The translations under genes and the position numbers were made by a program. A stretch of 64,000 nt of DNA from CBDATG01 sp965200145 (GTDB lineage Bacteria; Chloroflexota; Dehalococcoidia; Lucifugimonadales; Lucifugimonadaceae): contig CBDATG010000003.1 of NCBI GenBank assembly GCA_965200145.1, positions 310,001-374,000 of the forward strand, written 5' to 3'. The notes beneath the pieces are model-generated. The model had not been told where the DNA came from. It worked only from the letters and a program-made list of their open reading frames with translations, and searched no databases. Of this stretch, positions 42,672 through 52,165 are shown one piece after another (positions within the stretch are counted from its first letter, which is position 1; each line of letters begins with the position of its first letter).

Positions 42672-45392
42672 GCGCGAATTCTCACCGTACAGCGCGGCTA
42701 GACTGCTTGGAACCGGACCGTTCTTGTCTTGCGATTCGCGTTCCTGTTTCCAATCGTTCCTGTGTTTTACGAGTCGGTCAGCGGCATCTCGGATTCGATC
42801 CTTGACCACGTCTGGCGGGTTAGGAAATGGGAACGTCTCGAAGCAGGTCGTATGTGTGTATCGCGGAACCGAAGTATGTTGGGAGCCGTTGGCAAGAGAC
42901 CAGGCCTCATGGACCGTTGACTGCAAGATACCAAGCAGATAGTCATCATCGCTTGCAAAAACTATCAGCGCGTGATCGGGTAGCGTCTCACCGTCAACCC
43001 AGTCAAACGCTCTGTATCTTGAGACGCTGGATGTCGCGATGTATCGCGAAAGTCCTGCCAACGCGCGACGCATCGCGCGCCTAGGCCGGTGAAGAAGCCA
43101 CCATCCGTCTGGCGTATCGCGACGCACTCCGATGTTCTCGTAGAGGTGATTGTACGGGGCGAAATAAACCTCAGCTTCATCCTCAGGCATGTCAGCACCG
43201 AAGTCGATGACCCATCGATCCGCATTCTTGACCATCAGGTCTGCGCCGTTCATCAAGGGCTTCAACACATCTTTCATGTCGCGCCCGTCTCGGGTTCCAA
43301 GTCTGAGCCACCTCGCGGCACGCTCAGCTGAGACTATGAATTCCGGTCGGCCAGTAATGACTCCCTGATACGCGATGCCCTGATTCTCAAGCAACCTCTG
43401 CGCCTTGGTTACATCAGCAGCCCTGGCCGTAAGGTCGGAGTTGATTATCGACACTCGCTTGCCGTCAAGCCAGTACTCAGTGTCAGAGCCATCGTCAAAC
43501 CCAACCATCGAAACATGCACGTTGGTGCCCGCAGGCTCCCATGGGCGATCAGACTCGCCGAAATAGATGCCGCCGGTGTCAAGGATCCGCTCCAAGACCT
43601 TACGGGACTGGCCTCCCCGAATCCCCTGCGTCCCCAACAGTCCCGCTCGCTTCGCCTTGCCATGCTCTATCATGTCGCGGGCCTGCTCAAACCAGTACAT
43701 GCAGAAATCTGCGCCGTGCGGCACGCGGCCTTCCCACGCCTCGTGGATGCGCTTGACCTCTGCCTTGTCTAGCTCACGGCGCAGGTTGCGGCTGCCCAAG
43801 AATGGCGGGTTACCTACTATGTAGTCAACCTCCGGCCACTCCGGGATGGAAGGCTCTTCAGTACCGTTGACGATGGCGTTGGCGCAATCGATGTTGTCTA
43901 GCGTCTCCAGCACCGGATCGCGCTCTGCGATATCTACGCCCGAACGCATCCCATGCTGTATGTGTCCAATCCATACCACTACGCTTGCGAGCTGATGTGC
44001 GTATTCGTCTAGCTCTATGCCGTACAGCTGGCGCGGGTGCACCCTCGCAGTCGGTCTATCGAATCCCTGTTGGAATGCCCAAGCCATCACCTCGCGCTCC
44101 AGCTGGTGCAACTCATTCAATGCGACGTAGAGGAAATTGCCCGAACCGCAGGCAGGATCGAGTATCTTGACGGAACTGATACGGTCTACGAACTGCTGCA
44201 AAGCCGCTGATGCCTCGCGCTTCCGTGAGTTCGGTGCCTTGTACGTCTGCTTGAGTTGCTCCCACTCCGCACGTAGCGGCTTCATGACCACCGGCCCGAT
44301 TAGCGTCTCAATGTCGTTTCGAGATGTGTAGTGCCGTCCGAATTGGCTGCGTTTCTCGGGGTTGAATACCCGTTCGAACAGTGTGCCGAAGATGGAAGGC
44401 TCAATCTGCGACCAGTCCAGAGCATCAGCCTCGGCGAGCGTGTCAACGACGACGTTGCCAATGTGAATGTCAATGTCCGCACCATCGAACAGGCCGCCAT
44501 TGAAACGAGGGATGCGCGGCGAAACCAGTTCATTGCCTTCCGCCATGTCCTGGATGAGTTTGGCGATGCGGCGCGGGAACAGGTCTGCCGGAGAGTTACC
44601 TAAGTCGCGTGTCAGTCTTGTAACCTCATCCGTACTGAGGAGTTGCATGTCGCTGGCGAACATGCAGAACAACATCTGGGACAGGAACTTCGCAATCTCA
44701 ACATCCTTGCCCGGGTTCCACTCCTGCAACGTCGTCGCGATGCGGTTGAACACCGCCGCCGCTTGCTCGGTCAGATACTCCGGCGTCGCCTCGGGTTTGA
44801 GACGCTCTGGAAATCGGAAACAGGCCTGCAACACCTCAAACACCGACAGCGGACCAGTGCGAAACTCGCCCAGCGCGCTACGATGTCGCACCTTGTTGCC
44901 GATGACACGTAGGTCATCCAAGGTGATGTAGTACACCTCCGATACGGTGCCAGTGAAGTTGGTGTGAACCCTGATCTCTTCAAAGTCGGACACGATCGTC
45001 AGCGGCGGGTTACCGAGACTGTCGCGGTACTTGACCGCCTGCGCGTACGCCGCGTCTAGACCCCCGCCGGGTCGCTTGTACTCAAACACAAAGCATCCGG
45101 CCTTGAACACATCAGCGAATCCCTTCCCGCCAATCATGACGGGCGTTGCTACCTGAAAGTTGAACTCGGTAGAGTTCGGATCCTCGGCAGGGCTCGCGTG
45201 GCCGATCAGATCGCAGATGTCGTTGAAGTGACCCTGATACTGGGCAGTCTCGGATAGCTCATAGCCCGCCCAACGCTCTACGAACTCGTTCGCCCTGTCT
45301 TGAGTCTCACCGTTCAGGTCATCGCCGCCATCGATCATGATGGGCGCCTGCACGGGTGTTGCGAGTTCAGGTCGCGACGCGCTGTTCCGCAT
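42534..45392 (-). CDS. MmeI-like (Type IIL) restriction-modification enzyme
   Basis: A 952-residue single-chain enzyme that should both cut and methylate DNA. An N-terminal PDDEXK nuclease is suggested by D and ExK in FADVFKAGCFVFEYKRPGGG (about residues 91-112). A helical spacer follows, then an adenine methyltransferase with DPACGSGNFLYVAL (motif I, about 410) and NPPFLGS (motif IV, about 526). Target-recognition and C-terminal MmeI-type domains (FPFPNPP, AAYGWDEDPA) complete it. This order is that of MmeI, in which one recognition domain serves both activities and only one strand is methylated. It heads the SIR2-containing part of the island; its promoter should lie in 45393-45555, which holds nothing else I recognise. 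Confidence 0.88.
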   Translation of the reverse strand: MRNSASRPELATPVQAPIMIDGGDDLNGETQDRANEFVERWAGYELSETAQYQGHFNDICDLIGHASPAEDPNSTEFNFQVATPVMIGGKGFADVFKAGCFVFEYKRPGGGLDAAYAQAVKYRDSLGNPPLTIVSDFEEIRVHTNFTGTVSEVYYITLDDLRVIGNKVRHRSALGEFRTGPLSVFEVLQACFRFPERLKPEATPEYLTEQAAAVFNRIATTLQEWNPGKDVEIAKFLSQMLFCMFASDMQLLSTDEVTRLTRDLGNSPADLFPRRIAKLIQDMAEGNELVSPRIPRFNGGLFDGADIDIHIGNVVVDTLAEADALDWSQIEPSIFGTLFERVFNPEKRSQFGRHYTSRNDIETLIGPVVMKPLRAEWEQLKQTYKAPNSRKREASAALQQFVDRISSVKILDPACGSGNFLYVALNELHQLEREVMAWAFQQGFDRPTARVHPRQLYGIELDEYAHQLASVVVWIGHIQHGMRSGVDIAERDPVLETLDNIDCANAIVNGTEEPSIPEWPEVDYIVGNPPFLGSRNLRRELDKAEVKRIHEAWEGRVPHGADFCMYWFEQARDMIEHGKAKRAGLLGTQGIRGGQSRKVLERILDTGGIYFGESDRPWEPAGTNVHVSMVGFDDGSDTEYWLDGKRVSIINSDLTARAADVTKAQRLLENQGIAYQGVITGRPEFIVSAERAARWLRLGTRDGRDMKDVLKPLMNGADLMVKNADRWVIDFGADMPEDEAEVYFAPYNHLYENIGVRRDTPDGWWLLHRPRRAMRRALAGLSRYIATSSVSRYRAFDWVDGETLPDHALIVFASDDDYLLGILQSTVHEAWSLANGSQHTSVPRYTHTTCFETFPFPNPPDVVKDRIRDAADRLVKHRNDWKQERESQDKNGPVPSSLAALYGENSRQLRDRHAELDAAVFAAYGWDEDPATMLEDVVLARLLELNLGREGV

Positions 45393-45555
45393 GACTCAGT
45401 TTCTTCGTGGCTCGGTTATCTCGTAATCCAGGCGCGATGCGGGTGTCTAACCGCCTCACGCACCTCCCTTAACCGTACCACGTTTTCGCGGATTCTCAGG
45501 TCAGACGCGAATCACGCACGCCAACATCCCAACGCCACCTCCCGCAACCCCTACA

Positions 45556-46662
45556 TCACTCCTCGTCGTTGGCAGCGGAGTCGGTGTCTGACTCCTGTGC
45601 CACTACGCCTTGCTGTTGCAGGTAGCGGAATAGCGGGGAATCGCTCTCTAGCACTACGAGAGTCTGGTCGTCGATAATGTTGGCGTAGGCTTCTAGGGAG
45701 CGGCGGAACGCGTAGAACTCAGGGTCTTGCTCTAGTGCCTCTGCCAGTATGCGTATCGCTTCCTCTTCCGCTTCACCACGCAGCTTCGCCGACGTACCGT
45801 TCGCCTGCTCCAAGATGATCTGAACATCGCGGTCAACCTCGGCGCGTATCTCCCTGTCCCGCTGGGTTCCCTCGGCGCGTAGACCGCTGGCGATCTCTGC
45901 ACGCTCTGCACGCATCCGGGCGTAGACCGAGTCCTCAATCGTTGATGGGAAGTCAGCACGCTTGATGCGGACATCCACTATGTCAATACCCAGTTCATCC
46001 CTGAGCGGGCGGTAGTATGCCACCGTGTCGCCGTTTAGCTGGGTCGGGGCGCCCATGCGCTCCAGTTCAGCGATCTGCTCCACGGTTGCGAATCTCGCCC
46101 GTCGCACTGTGCCCTCACCGACTGCAGGAGTAATCAGCACCGTTATCCCGGGCGCACGCAGATTGTTGCCCGACAGCTCCAGCGCACGCGGCCCAGTTAT
46201 CTCCGAGCGATTCGATGCATCGGCAACACGGCGCATCACCTGCTCACGCGTCTCAGAGATAACCTCTGACTGCGTGTCCAACGCCACCTCACGGCGTAGC
46301 TGCGTGCCAACGATGTCTTGCACACGCAAGTTCGCCTCGCCCTCGGTTCGCAGACGCTGGAAGAACAACAACGGGTCGGTAATGCGGTAGCGAGAGTAGG
46401 AGTCGATGACCAAGTTGCGCTTATCGGATGTCAGCAATGATGCCGGTGGCGAGTCTACCCTCAGCAAGCGGCTATCCATCTTCACAACCGTCTCAACGAA
46501 CGGTTGCTTGACATACAGCCCAGGAGTCCGATAGTCGCGTTGGAACGCGCCGAAACGGGTAACGATAGCCAGCTCCGTCTCATCGACGGTGAATAGCGTC
46601 TGTGGCAGGAGTATAGCGACCGCTACGACGACCACCACGACTGAAACGATGAGCCTACCCAT
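45556..46662 (-). CDS. hflC: Protease modulator HflC
   Basis: A 368-residue SPFH/band-7 membrane protein. An N-terminal membrane anchor (LIVSVVVVVVAVAILLPQTLF) is followed by VDETELAIVTRFGAFQRDYRTPGLYVKQPF, the SPFH domain, a charged coiled coil rich in Arg/Glu/Ala (AEIASGLRAEGTQRDREIRAE) and an acidic tail. HflC pairs with HflK and regulates the FtsH protease. GGAGG lies nine bases before the ATG. It is downstream of hflK with a 96-base gap, the usual order. The C-terminus is longer and more acidic than in E. coli. Confidence 0.93.
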   Translation of the reverse strand: MGRLIVSVVVVVVAVAILLPQTLFTVDETELAIVTRFGAFQRDYRTPGLYVKQPFVETVVKMDSRLLRVDSPPASLLTSDKRNLVIDSYSRYRITDPLLFFQRLRTEGEANLRVQDIVGTQLRREVALDTQSEVISETREQVMRRVADASNRSEITGPRALELSGNNLRAPGITVLITPAVGEGTVRRARFATVEQIAELERMGAPTQLNGDTVAYYRPLRDELGIDIVDVRIKRADFPSTIEDSVYARMRAERAEIASGLRAEGTQRDREIRAEVDRDVQIILEQANGTSAKLRGEAEEEAIRILAEALEQDPEFYAFRRSLEAYANIIDDQTLVVLESDSPLFRYLQQQGVVAQESDTDSAANDEE

Positions 46663-46758
46663 GACAGACTGCCTCCGTCGCTGGACTCAAGCTGTCGCCA
46701 CGAGCAACATGAGTTGCGCCGTCACGCGTCGGTCCTGTCGTGTTGTGGGTCATCTTGA

Positions 46759-48006
46759 TCAGTTACCGGTCGATGTAGTCTGCTGCGATGTCGTGTTAGT
46801 TGCGCTACCGGAGCCCGCTATCGGCGAGTCACCCGTCAGGGCGCCCAAGCTATCCAGCGGTAGCAACGGCAGGGCATCGGAGCTAGATGGCAAGATGATC
46901 TTCGACTTGTCAGCTAGCAGAGTTTCCAAGGCTTCAAGGTACAGCCGCGTCCGCGTGACACCGGGCGACCCCTGGTAACCCGTCAAAATCGCCTTGAAAC
47001 CATCAGCTTCACCCTGAGCGCGTGCAATGCGCCCTCGTTTGAAACCCTCTGCCGCCTCGATGATCTGTGCCGAGCGACCCTCGGCGCGCGGTAACTCTGC
47101 TGCCTTGTACGCCTCCGCCAAGTTGATATCGCGCTCCCTGTCTTCGCGTGCCTTCACAACATCGTCAAAGGCGTCCTGCACGGCAGACGGCGGGTTGACG
47201 TTCTGCAACAGCACCTGGAGGATGTCCAAGCCAGTGTCATAGTTGGCAGCCAGTTCGCGCATCTTTAGCTGCACATCGGTCTGCACCTGCTCCTTCTCCG
47301 TCGTCAGCACATCATCGATGTTGCGCGCGCCAACTACCTGGCGCACCGCGGTCTCTGCCATATCACGCAGGGTCGCGCCTTCTGGCGACCCGACTTGTAC
47401 GCCCCTGTCGGCATCACCCGGATCATCCACTTCGAAGAGGAAGTTGCGTAGGTTGGATATGCGGTACTGGACAACGACCTGCACGTCAACAATGTTCTCG
47501 TCTCCGGTGATCATCTGCGACTCGCCGAAGACTGGCGTGAAGCTACTCCCTTCGCTCGAGCTGCGGAATCCAAGTTCAAAGCGGCGTGTGTTGGTTACCG
47601 CGACTACGTTGCGAACCCCTACCGGTGACGGCCAGTGCCAGTGCAGACCCTGGTCAGCAATTCCTTGGAAGCGTCCGAACGTGCGCAACGCCGCCTGCTC
47701 TTCAGGCCCGACCGTGTAGATACCAGTGGCAGCCCACACGCCGACCGCAACGATGATTATCGCGACGACCGCGCCGATTGGTATGCGTCGCCGACGCGGC
47801 TCCCCAGTGCTAGATGCGTTGCCGTTGTTGGACGAACCGCCGCCACCGCCATCGTCGCCGCCACGGGCCGATCGGAAGCCTTCCCGGATGCGCTCGATGA
47901 TATCGCCTAGCGACACATCCTGCTGATCGCGGTTCTCCGGCGGACGGTACATCTGAGAGTCCTCGGCAACATCGCCGACAGAACTGGATGCGGTTCGGGT
48001 TGACAT
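46759..48006 (-). CDS. hflK: FtsH protease activity modulator HflK
   Basis: A 415-residue SPFH/band-7 protein. A cytoplasmic Gly/Ser/Asn-rich N-terminus (GGDDGGGGGSSNNGN), typical of HflK, is followed by RRRR, a membrane helix (GAVVAIIIVAVGVWAATGIY), VGPEEQAALRTFGRF, the SPFH domain with VQVVVQYRI, and a coiled coil (AEGFKRGRIARAQGEADGFK). It forms the HflKC cage around FtsH at the membrane. The first gene of hflK-hflC. No ribosome site is evident, and a six-base inverted repeat lies upstream. Confidence 0.93.
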   Translation of the reverse strand: MSTRTASSSVGDVAEDSQMYRPPENRDQQDVSLGDIIERIREGFRSARGGDDGGGGGSSNNGNASSTGEPRRRRIPIGAVVAIIIVAVGVWAATGIYTVGPEEQAALRTFGRFQGIADQGLHWHWPSPVGVRNVVAVTNTRRFELGFRSSSEGSSFTPVFGESQMITGDENIVDVQVVVQYRISNLRNFLFEVDDPGDADRGVQVGSPEGATLRDMAETAVRQVVGARNIDDVLTTEKEQVQTDVQLKMRELAANYDTGLDILQVLLQNVNPPSAVQDAFDDVVKAREDRERDINLAEAYKAAELPRAEGRSAQIIEAAEGFKRGRIARAQGEADGFKAILTGYQGSPGVTRTRLYLEALETLLADKSKIILPSSSDALPLLPLDSLGALTGDSPIAGSGSATNTTSQQTTSTGN

Positions 48007-48082
48007 GGAAGAATTAATCGGGCAGGCGCGTCGAGTCGCCGGCTATGCTATTGACTTGATACGCACTTGCCTGCGGCAGGGA

Positions 48083-48107
48083 TTGCACACAAGTCTAAAT
48101 GGTGCAA
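48083..48107. promoter_or_regulatory. Inverted repeat upstream of hflK
   Basis: TTGCAC (48083-48088) and GTGCAA (48102-48107) form a perfect inverted repeat with a 13-base spacer, about 80-100 bases upstream of hflK. The spacing of about two helical turns between half-site centres suits a dimeric regulator. No regulator gene is adjacent. Confidence 0.3.
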
Positions 48108-48173
48108 CCGTCTGCAACACGTGGACTCTATTGTAATCCCTGCCGCGCAGTTTTGGTGTCAATCGCCGTAAAC

Positions 48174-50462
48174 CTAGGCGCCGTTCTGATTAGCAAGGCC
48201 TTCAACGATGCGACCCGCATTCATCGGAGTCTCGCAGAGCCTGATGCCCGTTGCATCCTTGATGGCATTGCCAACCGCGGGTATCGGCGGTGCTATCGGA
48301 ACTTCGCCAACACCGCGCACACCGTAAGGATGCACAGGGTTCGGAACCTCCACTATCACCGTCTCTATCAACGGCAGGTCAAGGCTCGTCGGCATCCTGT
48401 AGTCCAGGTACGACGAGTTCGCCATCACGCCGTCGTCGCGCATGTAGTACTCCTCGTTGAGCGCCCATCCTACGCCTTGCGCCACGCCGCCTTGCATCTG
48501 CCCCTCTACATACGACGGGTGTATCGCAGTACCGGCATCTTGCACAATCGTGTAACGGACTACATCGGTCTTCCCAGTCTCTGGGTCGATGTCGAGGTCG
48601 CAGATGTGAGTGCCGAACGCACCACCGGCAGCTTCTAGGTCAACGCTACCGGTAGAGCTGACCGGGCCGCCGGTGTCGCCGATCTTGCCCGCAAGCTCCT
48701 TGAAGCCCACGTTCAGCTCTGGGTCAGACTTGGATGAGAAGGTACCGTCGTCGAAATCGACATCGTCGCGGTCTATCGACCACAACATCGATGCACGCGT
48801 CTTCAGCTCCTCAATCATCGACAGCGAGGCCTTGTAAGCCGCGTAACCCGTTGCGTAGGTCACACGACTACCGCCCGTAACCGCGGTGAAGCCCACGGTG
48901 TCGGTATCAACCACCTGCGGGTTGATATCCTCAGCGGATATGCCCAATGTCTCGGCGGTCTGCATGGCAATCGATGCGCGAGTGCCACCGATGTCCGTTG
49001 AACCTTCTACGAGCTCAACCGTGCCATCGCCGTTCAGTGATAAGTTCACGCTGGACTGCAGGCCGACATTGAACCAGTAGCCGCTGGCGATGCCGCGGCC
49101 GCGCAACTTGCCAGACTCTGGCTCACCAAGCGGCGCCTTGTAGTGCTGGCTGTCCCTCACCGCATCCAGAACCTCTTCCATCCCGATCTTCGGGAAGATA
49201 GGGCCGTCGCCGCGGCGCGTGCCTTCACGAGAGGCATTGGCACGTCGGAACTCCCACTTGTCAAAACCGACCTCGTCGCACAGATCGTCGATTAGCGTCT
49301 CAATCGCGAATGCAACCTGCGGCGAACCCGGAGCGCGGTACGCGGCGGACTTGGGCTTGTTGACTAGGACGTCGTACCCATCAATTCGCATGTTCGGGAT
49401 GTCGTAGCAGCTGTAGACACACATGCCGGCAGCACCGACGGCTGATCCGGGATAGGCACCGGCTTCCAAGTAGATCTCAGAGGTGGCGGCTACCAACCTG
49501 CCCGCTTCATTCGCACCGATCTTAATGCGAATCACACCACCAGGAGCAGGGCCAGTTGCTTCAAATACTGACCGACGCTCCATGACGATCTTCACGGGGA
49601 GTCCACCCGATTTCTGGGAAAGGATAGCGGCTATCGGCTCAAGATAGATCGGGATTTTGCCACCGAATCCGCCGCCGATCTCTAGCGGCGTGACCCTGAT
49701 ATCCGACTCCGGTATCTGCAACACTCCTGCCACCGACTGGCGCACCGTGAACGCGCCCTGCGTGCTGGTCCACAACTTCAACCTGCCGCTCTGGTCCCAG
49801 ACCGCCGTTGCGTTGTGCGGCTCGATGTATCCCTGATGCACCATCTGCATCTTGAACTCGCCAGACGCAACATGCTCGGCTCCTGCCATCGCACCGTCCG
49901 GGTCACCGAACTCGTGGCGGAACTCACGCACATAGTTGGGATGACCACTCTCCTTCGCACCCGGCGAGTCAACGAACTCGTCATGGATCGCAACCATGTC
50001 GGGAGATATGGCATCATCCACGTTCGTAGCCGTCGGCAACACTTCGTACTCAACCTCAATAGCGCGCAGTGCCTCCTCCGCCGTGTAGCGGTCTACCGCG
50101 GCCACGGCCGCGACGGCATGTCCAGCGTAGAGGGACTTGTCGGATGCCAAGATGTTGTCGCACGCCCACTTCAGGTTCGTCGCGCCCTCGCCAAGATCGA
50201 TCATCTTCGACTCTGGCGACGGCAGATCAGCGTTGGTAACAACCGCGTGCACTCCCGGCATGGCTTCCGCCTCGGACACATCCAGCGTCGTGATGCGCGC
50301 GTGGGCATGCGGCGAGCGCAAGACTGCGCCCCAGATCATTCCCGGCAACTTAATGTCAGCACCGTAAACCGCCTTGCCCGTCACCTTGTCAACGCCATCA
50401 TGGCGGATCGGACGCGAGCCGATTACCTTGTACTCTTGCTTCTGTTCAAATGTAGTGACCAT
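48174..50462 (-). CDS. Xanthine dehydrogenase family, molybdopterin-binding subunit
   Basis: A 762-residue Mo-hydroxylase large subunit. It has the N-terminal a/b-hammerhead (GKAVYGADIKLPGMIWGAVLRSPHAHA), the cofactor loop GGGFGGK near residue 260, AAYRAPGSPQ near 380 and the C-terminal catalytic Glu in GVRGVGEVP (about residue 725). The active-site loop is neither the AYRCSFR of form I CO dehydrogenase nor AYRGAGR, so a purine, nicotinate or aldehyde-type hydroxylase is more likely than CO oxidation. It is the last gene of a FAD / 2Fe-2S / Mo operon, 77 bases after the 2Fe-2S gene, with AAGGGG before its ATG. Confidence 0.93.
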   Translation of the reverse strand: MVTTFEQKQEYKVIGSRPIRHDGVDKVTGKAVYGADIKLPGMIWGAVLRSPHAHARITTLDVSEAEAMPGVHAVVTNADLPSPESKMIDLGEGATNLKWACDNILASDKSLYAGHAVAAVAAVDRYTAEEALRAIEVEYEVLPTATNVDDAISPDMVAIHDEFVDSPGAKESGHPNYVREFRHEFGDPDGAMAGAEHVASGEFKMQMVHQGYIEPHNATAVWDQSGRLKLWTSTQGAFTVRQSVAGVLQIPESDIRVTPLEIGGGFGGKIPIYLEPIAAILSQKSGGLPVKIVMERRSVFEATGPAPGGVIRIKIGANEAGRLVAATSEIYLEAGAYPGSAVGAAGMCVYSCYDIPNMRIDGYDVLVNKPKSAAYRAPGSPQVAFAIETLIDDLCDEVGFDKWEFRRANASREGTRRGDGPIFPKIGMEEVLDAVRDSQHYKAPLGEPESGKLRGRGIASGYWFNVGLQSSVNLSLNGDGTVELVEGSTDIGGTRASIAMQTAETLGISAEDINPQVVDTDTVGFTAVTGGSRVTYATGYAAYKASLSMIEELKTRASMLWSIDRDDVDFDDGTFSSKSDPELNVGFKELAGKIGDTGGPVSSTGSVDLEAAGGAFGTHICDLDIDPETGKTDVVRYTIVQDAGTAIHPSYVEGQMQGGVAQGVGWALNEEYYMRDDGVMANSSYLDYRMPTSLDLPLIETVIVEVPNPVHPYGVRGVGEVPIAPPIPAVGNAIKDATGIRLCETPMNAGRIVEGLANQNGA

Positions 50463-50539
50463 GGTAAGCCCCTTGTCTGTAGCGACCGATTTAGTCGGTC
50501 AGATACGATGCGGTTCCGTTAACTCGCTATCGTTGAGTA

Positions 50540-51034
50540 TCAGCCCATCTCAGCAGATGCCTTCTGGACCGCGCGCACGATCTTGTCGTAACCGGTGCAA
50601 CGGCACAGATTGCCAGCAAGCCAGTGGCGGATGCGGTGCTCGTCCGGCTCCGGTTCGTTGTCGAGCAACCCCTTAGCCGCAACGAGAAATCCCGGCGTGC
50701 AGATACCGCATTGCAACGCAGCCTCCTCTAGGAAAGCCTGCTGCAACGGATGCAGACCGTCCGTGCTCGCCATGCCCTCGACCGTCTCCACTTCCTTGCC
50801 ATCTATCTCAGGGCCTAGCACCAGACAGGAATCGACAATCTTGCCGTCCAGACTCACCGTGCACGCGCCGCAGTTGCCGTCCAAGCACCCCTCTTTGGTG
50901 CCAGTCAGCCCAACGATCTCGCGCAACGTGTCAAGCAAGCTCATGTACGGCGGCACCAAGAATTCATGCGGACGACCGTTAATGGTCGTCCGAACATGCA
51001 CCTTCGCCGGGCCTTCAACAGTTTGCGTCGTCAT
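50540..51034 (-). CDS. Xanthine dehydrogenase family, 2Fe-2S subunit
   Basis: A 164-residue electron-transfer subunit with two [2Fe-2S] domains. The N-terminal plant-type ferredoxin motif is CLDGNCGACTVSLDGKIVDSC, and the C-terminal domain has CGICTPGF and LAGNLCRCTGY. It carries electrons from the Mo site to FAD. The ATG is preceded by GGAGGA eight bases upstream. It is the middle gene of the operon, 40 bases after the FAD subunit. Confidence 0.95.
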   Translation of the reverse strand: MTTQTVEGPAKVHVRTTINGRPHEFLVPPYMSLLDTLREIVGLTGTKEGCLDGNCGACTVSLDGKIVDSCLVLGPEIDGKEVETVEGMASTDGLHPLQQAFLEEAALQCGICTPGFLVAAKGLLDNEPEPDEHRIRHWLAGNLCRCTGYDKIVRAVQKASAEMG

Positions 51035-51074
51035 AGCGTTGTTCCTCCATTCAGAAGAGTCGAAGAGTGGGCAG

Positions 51075-51956
51075 TTAGCCGCGCGCTCGCTCTACAGCTT
51101 TGTTGATCATGCGTCGCGTCAGCACCTCTGACAAGTGCTTGCGCTGGTCTATCGTGCCGCGCATGTCCGCGATCGGACGCGCAGCAACCTTCGCAGCAGC
51201 CGCAGCCTTGGCAATCGTGTCGTCATTGACAGGATTGCCTATCAGAGCATCCGCAGCTTCTGGCACCACAAGCGGAACAGGCGCAACCGCCGCCAGAGCG
51301 ACGATGGCATCCTCAAAGGTGTCGCCCACGTCATTGAGCCTCACGCCGACACCGGCACCACACACTGCTATGTCCATCTCGTTGCGCGGGATGAAACGCA
51401 CATACGCCGCGCCTGAGTTGCGCTCCGGCGCCGGTAGCACCATCGCAACCAGCATCTCACCGCGTTGCAGAACGTTGGAACCCGGCCCTGTGCAGAAATC
51501 TGCAACTGGCACATCTCGGTGTGCTCCCTCGCCGCCTGGACCCGCGATGTGGCACACCGCCTTGTAAGCGATCAACGGGCAGATACCATCCGCGCTGGGT
51601 GACGAGTTGCAGAGGTTGCCGCCCAAGCTTGCGCGGGACTGAATCTGGATGCCGCCGATCATCTCCACGGCATCGATGATGCCGGGATACTTCGCGCGCA
51701 CCAGATCATCTTCGTAGATCTTGTAGCACGGTGTCGCCGCACCGATCGAAGTGCTGCCATCCGGGTAGTGAATAATCTCGGTCAGCTCTTGGATGTTCTT
51801 GACATCCACGATCGCTTCCAGGTCCCAACGGTTTGCCCGCGCCTGAACGAGGACATCTGTGCCGCCTGCGATCGGTCTAGCTTTGTCACCGTGTTTCTCT
51901 AGGACGGCAACCGCATCGTCGATCGTTGACGGTGCTTCATATGCAAACGGGTGCAA
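51075..51956 (-). CDS. Xanthine dehydrogenase family, FAD-binding subunit
   Basis: A 293-residue FAD-binding subunit of the same Mo-hydroxylase. Its flavin motifs are PIAGGTDVLVQ (about residues 29-39) and RASLGGNLCNSSPSADG near 108. A CO-dehydrogenase-flavoprotein C-terminal domain follows. The start is a TTG with a strong AAAGGAG seven bases upstream. It is the first gene of the operon; the 209-base gap upstream holds no gene. The three subunits complete a heterotrimeric hydroxylase, but no cofactor maturation genes are nearby. Confidence 0.94.
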   Translation of the reverse strand: MHPFAYEAPSTIDDAVAVLEKHGDKARPIAGGTDVLVQARANRWDLEAIVDVKNIQELTEIIHYPDGSTSIGAATPCYKIYEDDLVRAKYPGIIDAVEMIGGIQIQSRASLGGNLCNSSPSADGICPLIAYKAVCHIAGPGGEGAHRDVPVADFCTGPGSNVLQRGEMLVAMVLPAPERNSGAAYVRFIPRNEMDIAVCGAGVGVRLNDVGDTFEDAIVALAAVAPVPLVVPEAADALIGNPVNDDTIAKAAAAAKVAARPIADMRGTIDQRKHLSEVLTRRMINKAVERARG

Positions 51957-52165
51957 CTGCCAACTCCTTTCGCAAGATTCCTATTTTGTCAATGTGTAAT
52001 CCCGATCGATCGCGGGGCGCGGTGCCCTCGCGAGCGAAAAGGCTTGCGTAAGAGTGTATGCGCGATTCGCAAATCATGCAACGCAAATCGGTTAACGAAC
52101 GCGCAACATCCCAACTAAACGCCGAACATCATCGGAACTAGCAGTGTGGAAAATGCGACAGCGGG

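Larger units (their letters stand above)
33956..45392 (-). other. Anti-phage defence island
   Basis: Seven minus-strand features in 11.4 kb, all restriction-modification, SIR2 or ATPase/nuclease genes. They are set between the housekeeping genes recO and hflC with no integrase, transposase or tRNA. Overlaps or gaps of 14 bases or less link ATPase-methyltransferase-endonuclease, and likewise MmeI-like and SIR2. The boundary at 33934-33955 is very sharp. Confidence 0.8.

Noticed and set aside
33956..45392. The defence genes as part of a prophage or integrative element
   Set aside because: No integrase, structural phage gene, tRNA or attachment repeat was found at the borders; the only direct repeats are the MmeI-derived ones inside.
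48174..50462. The Mo subunit as CO dehydrogenase CoxL
   Set aside because: The form I signature AYRCSFR is absent; the loop reads AYRAPGSPQ.
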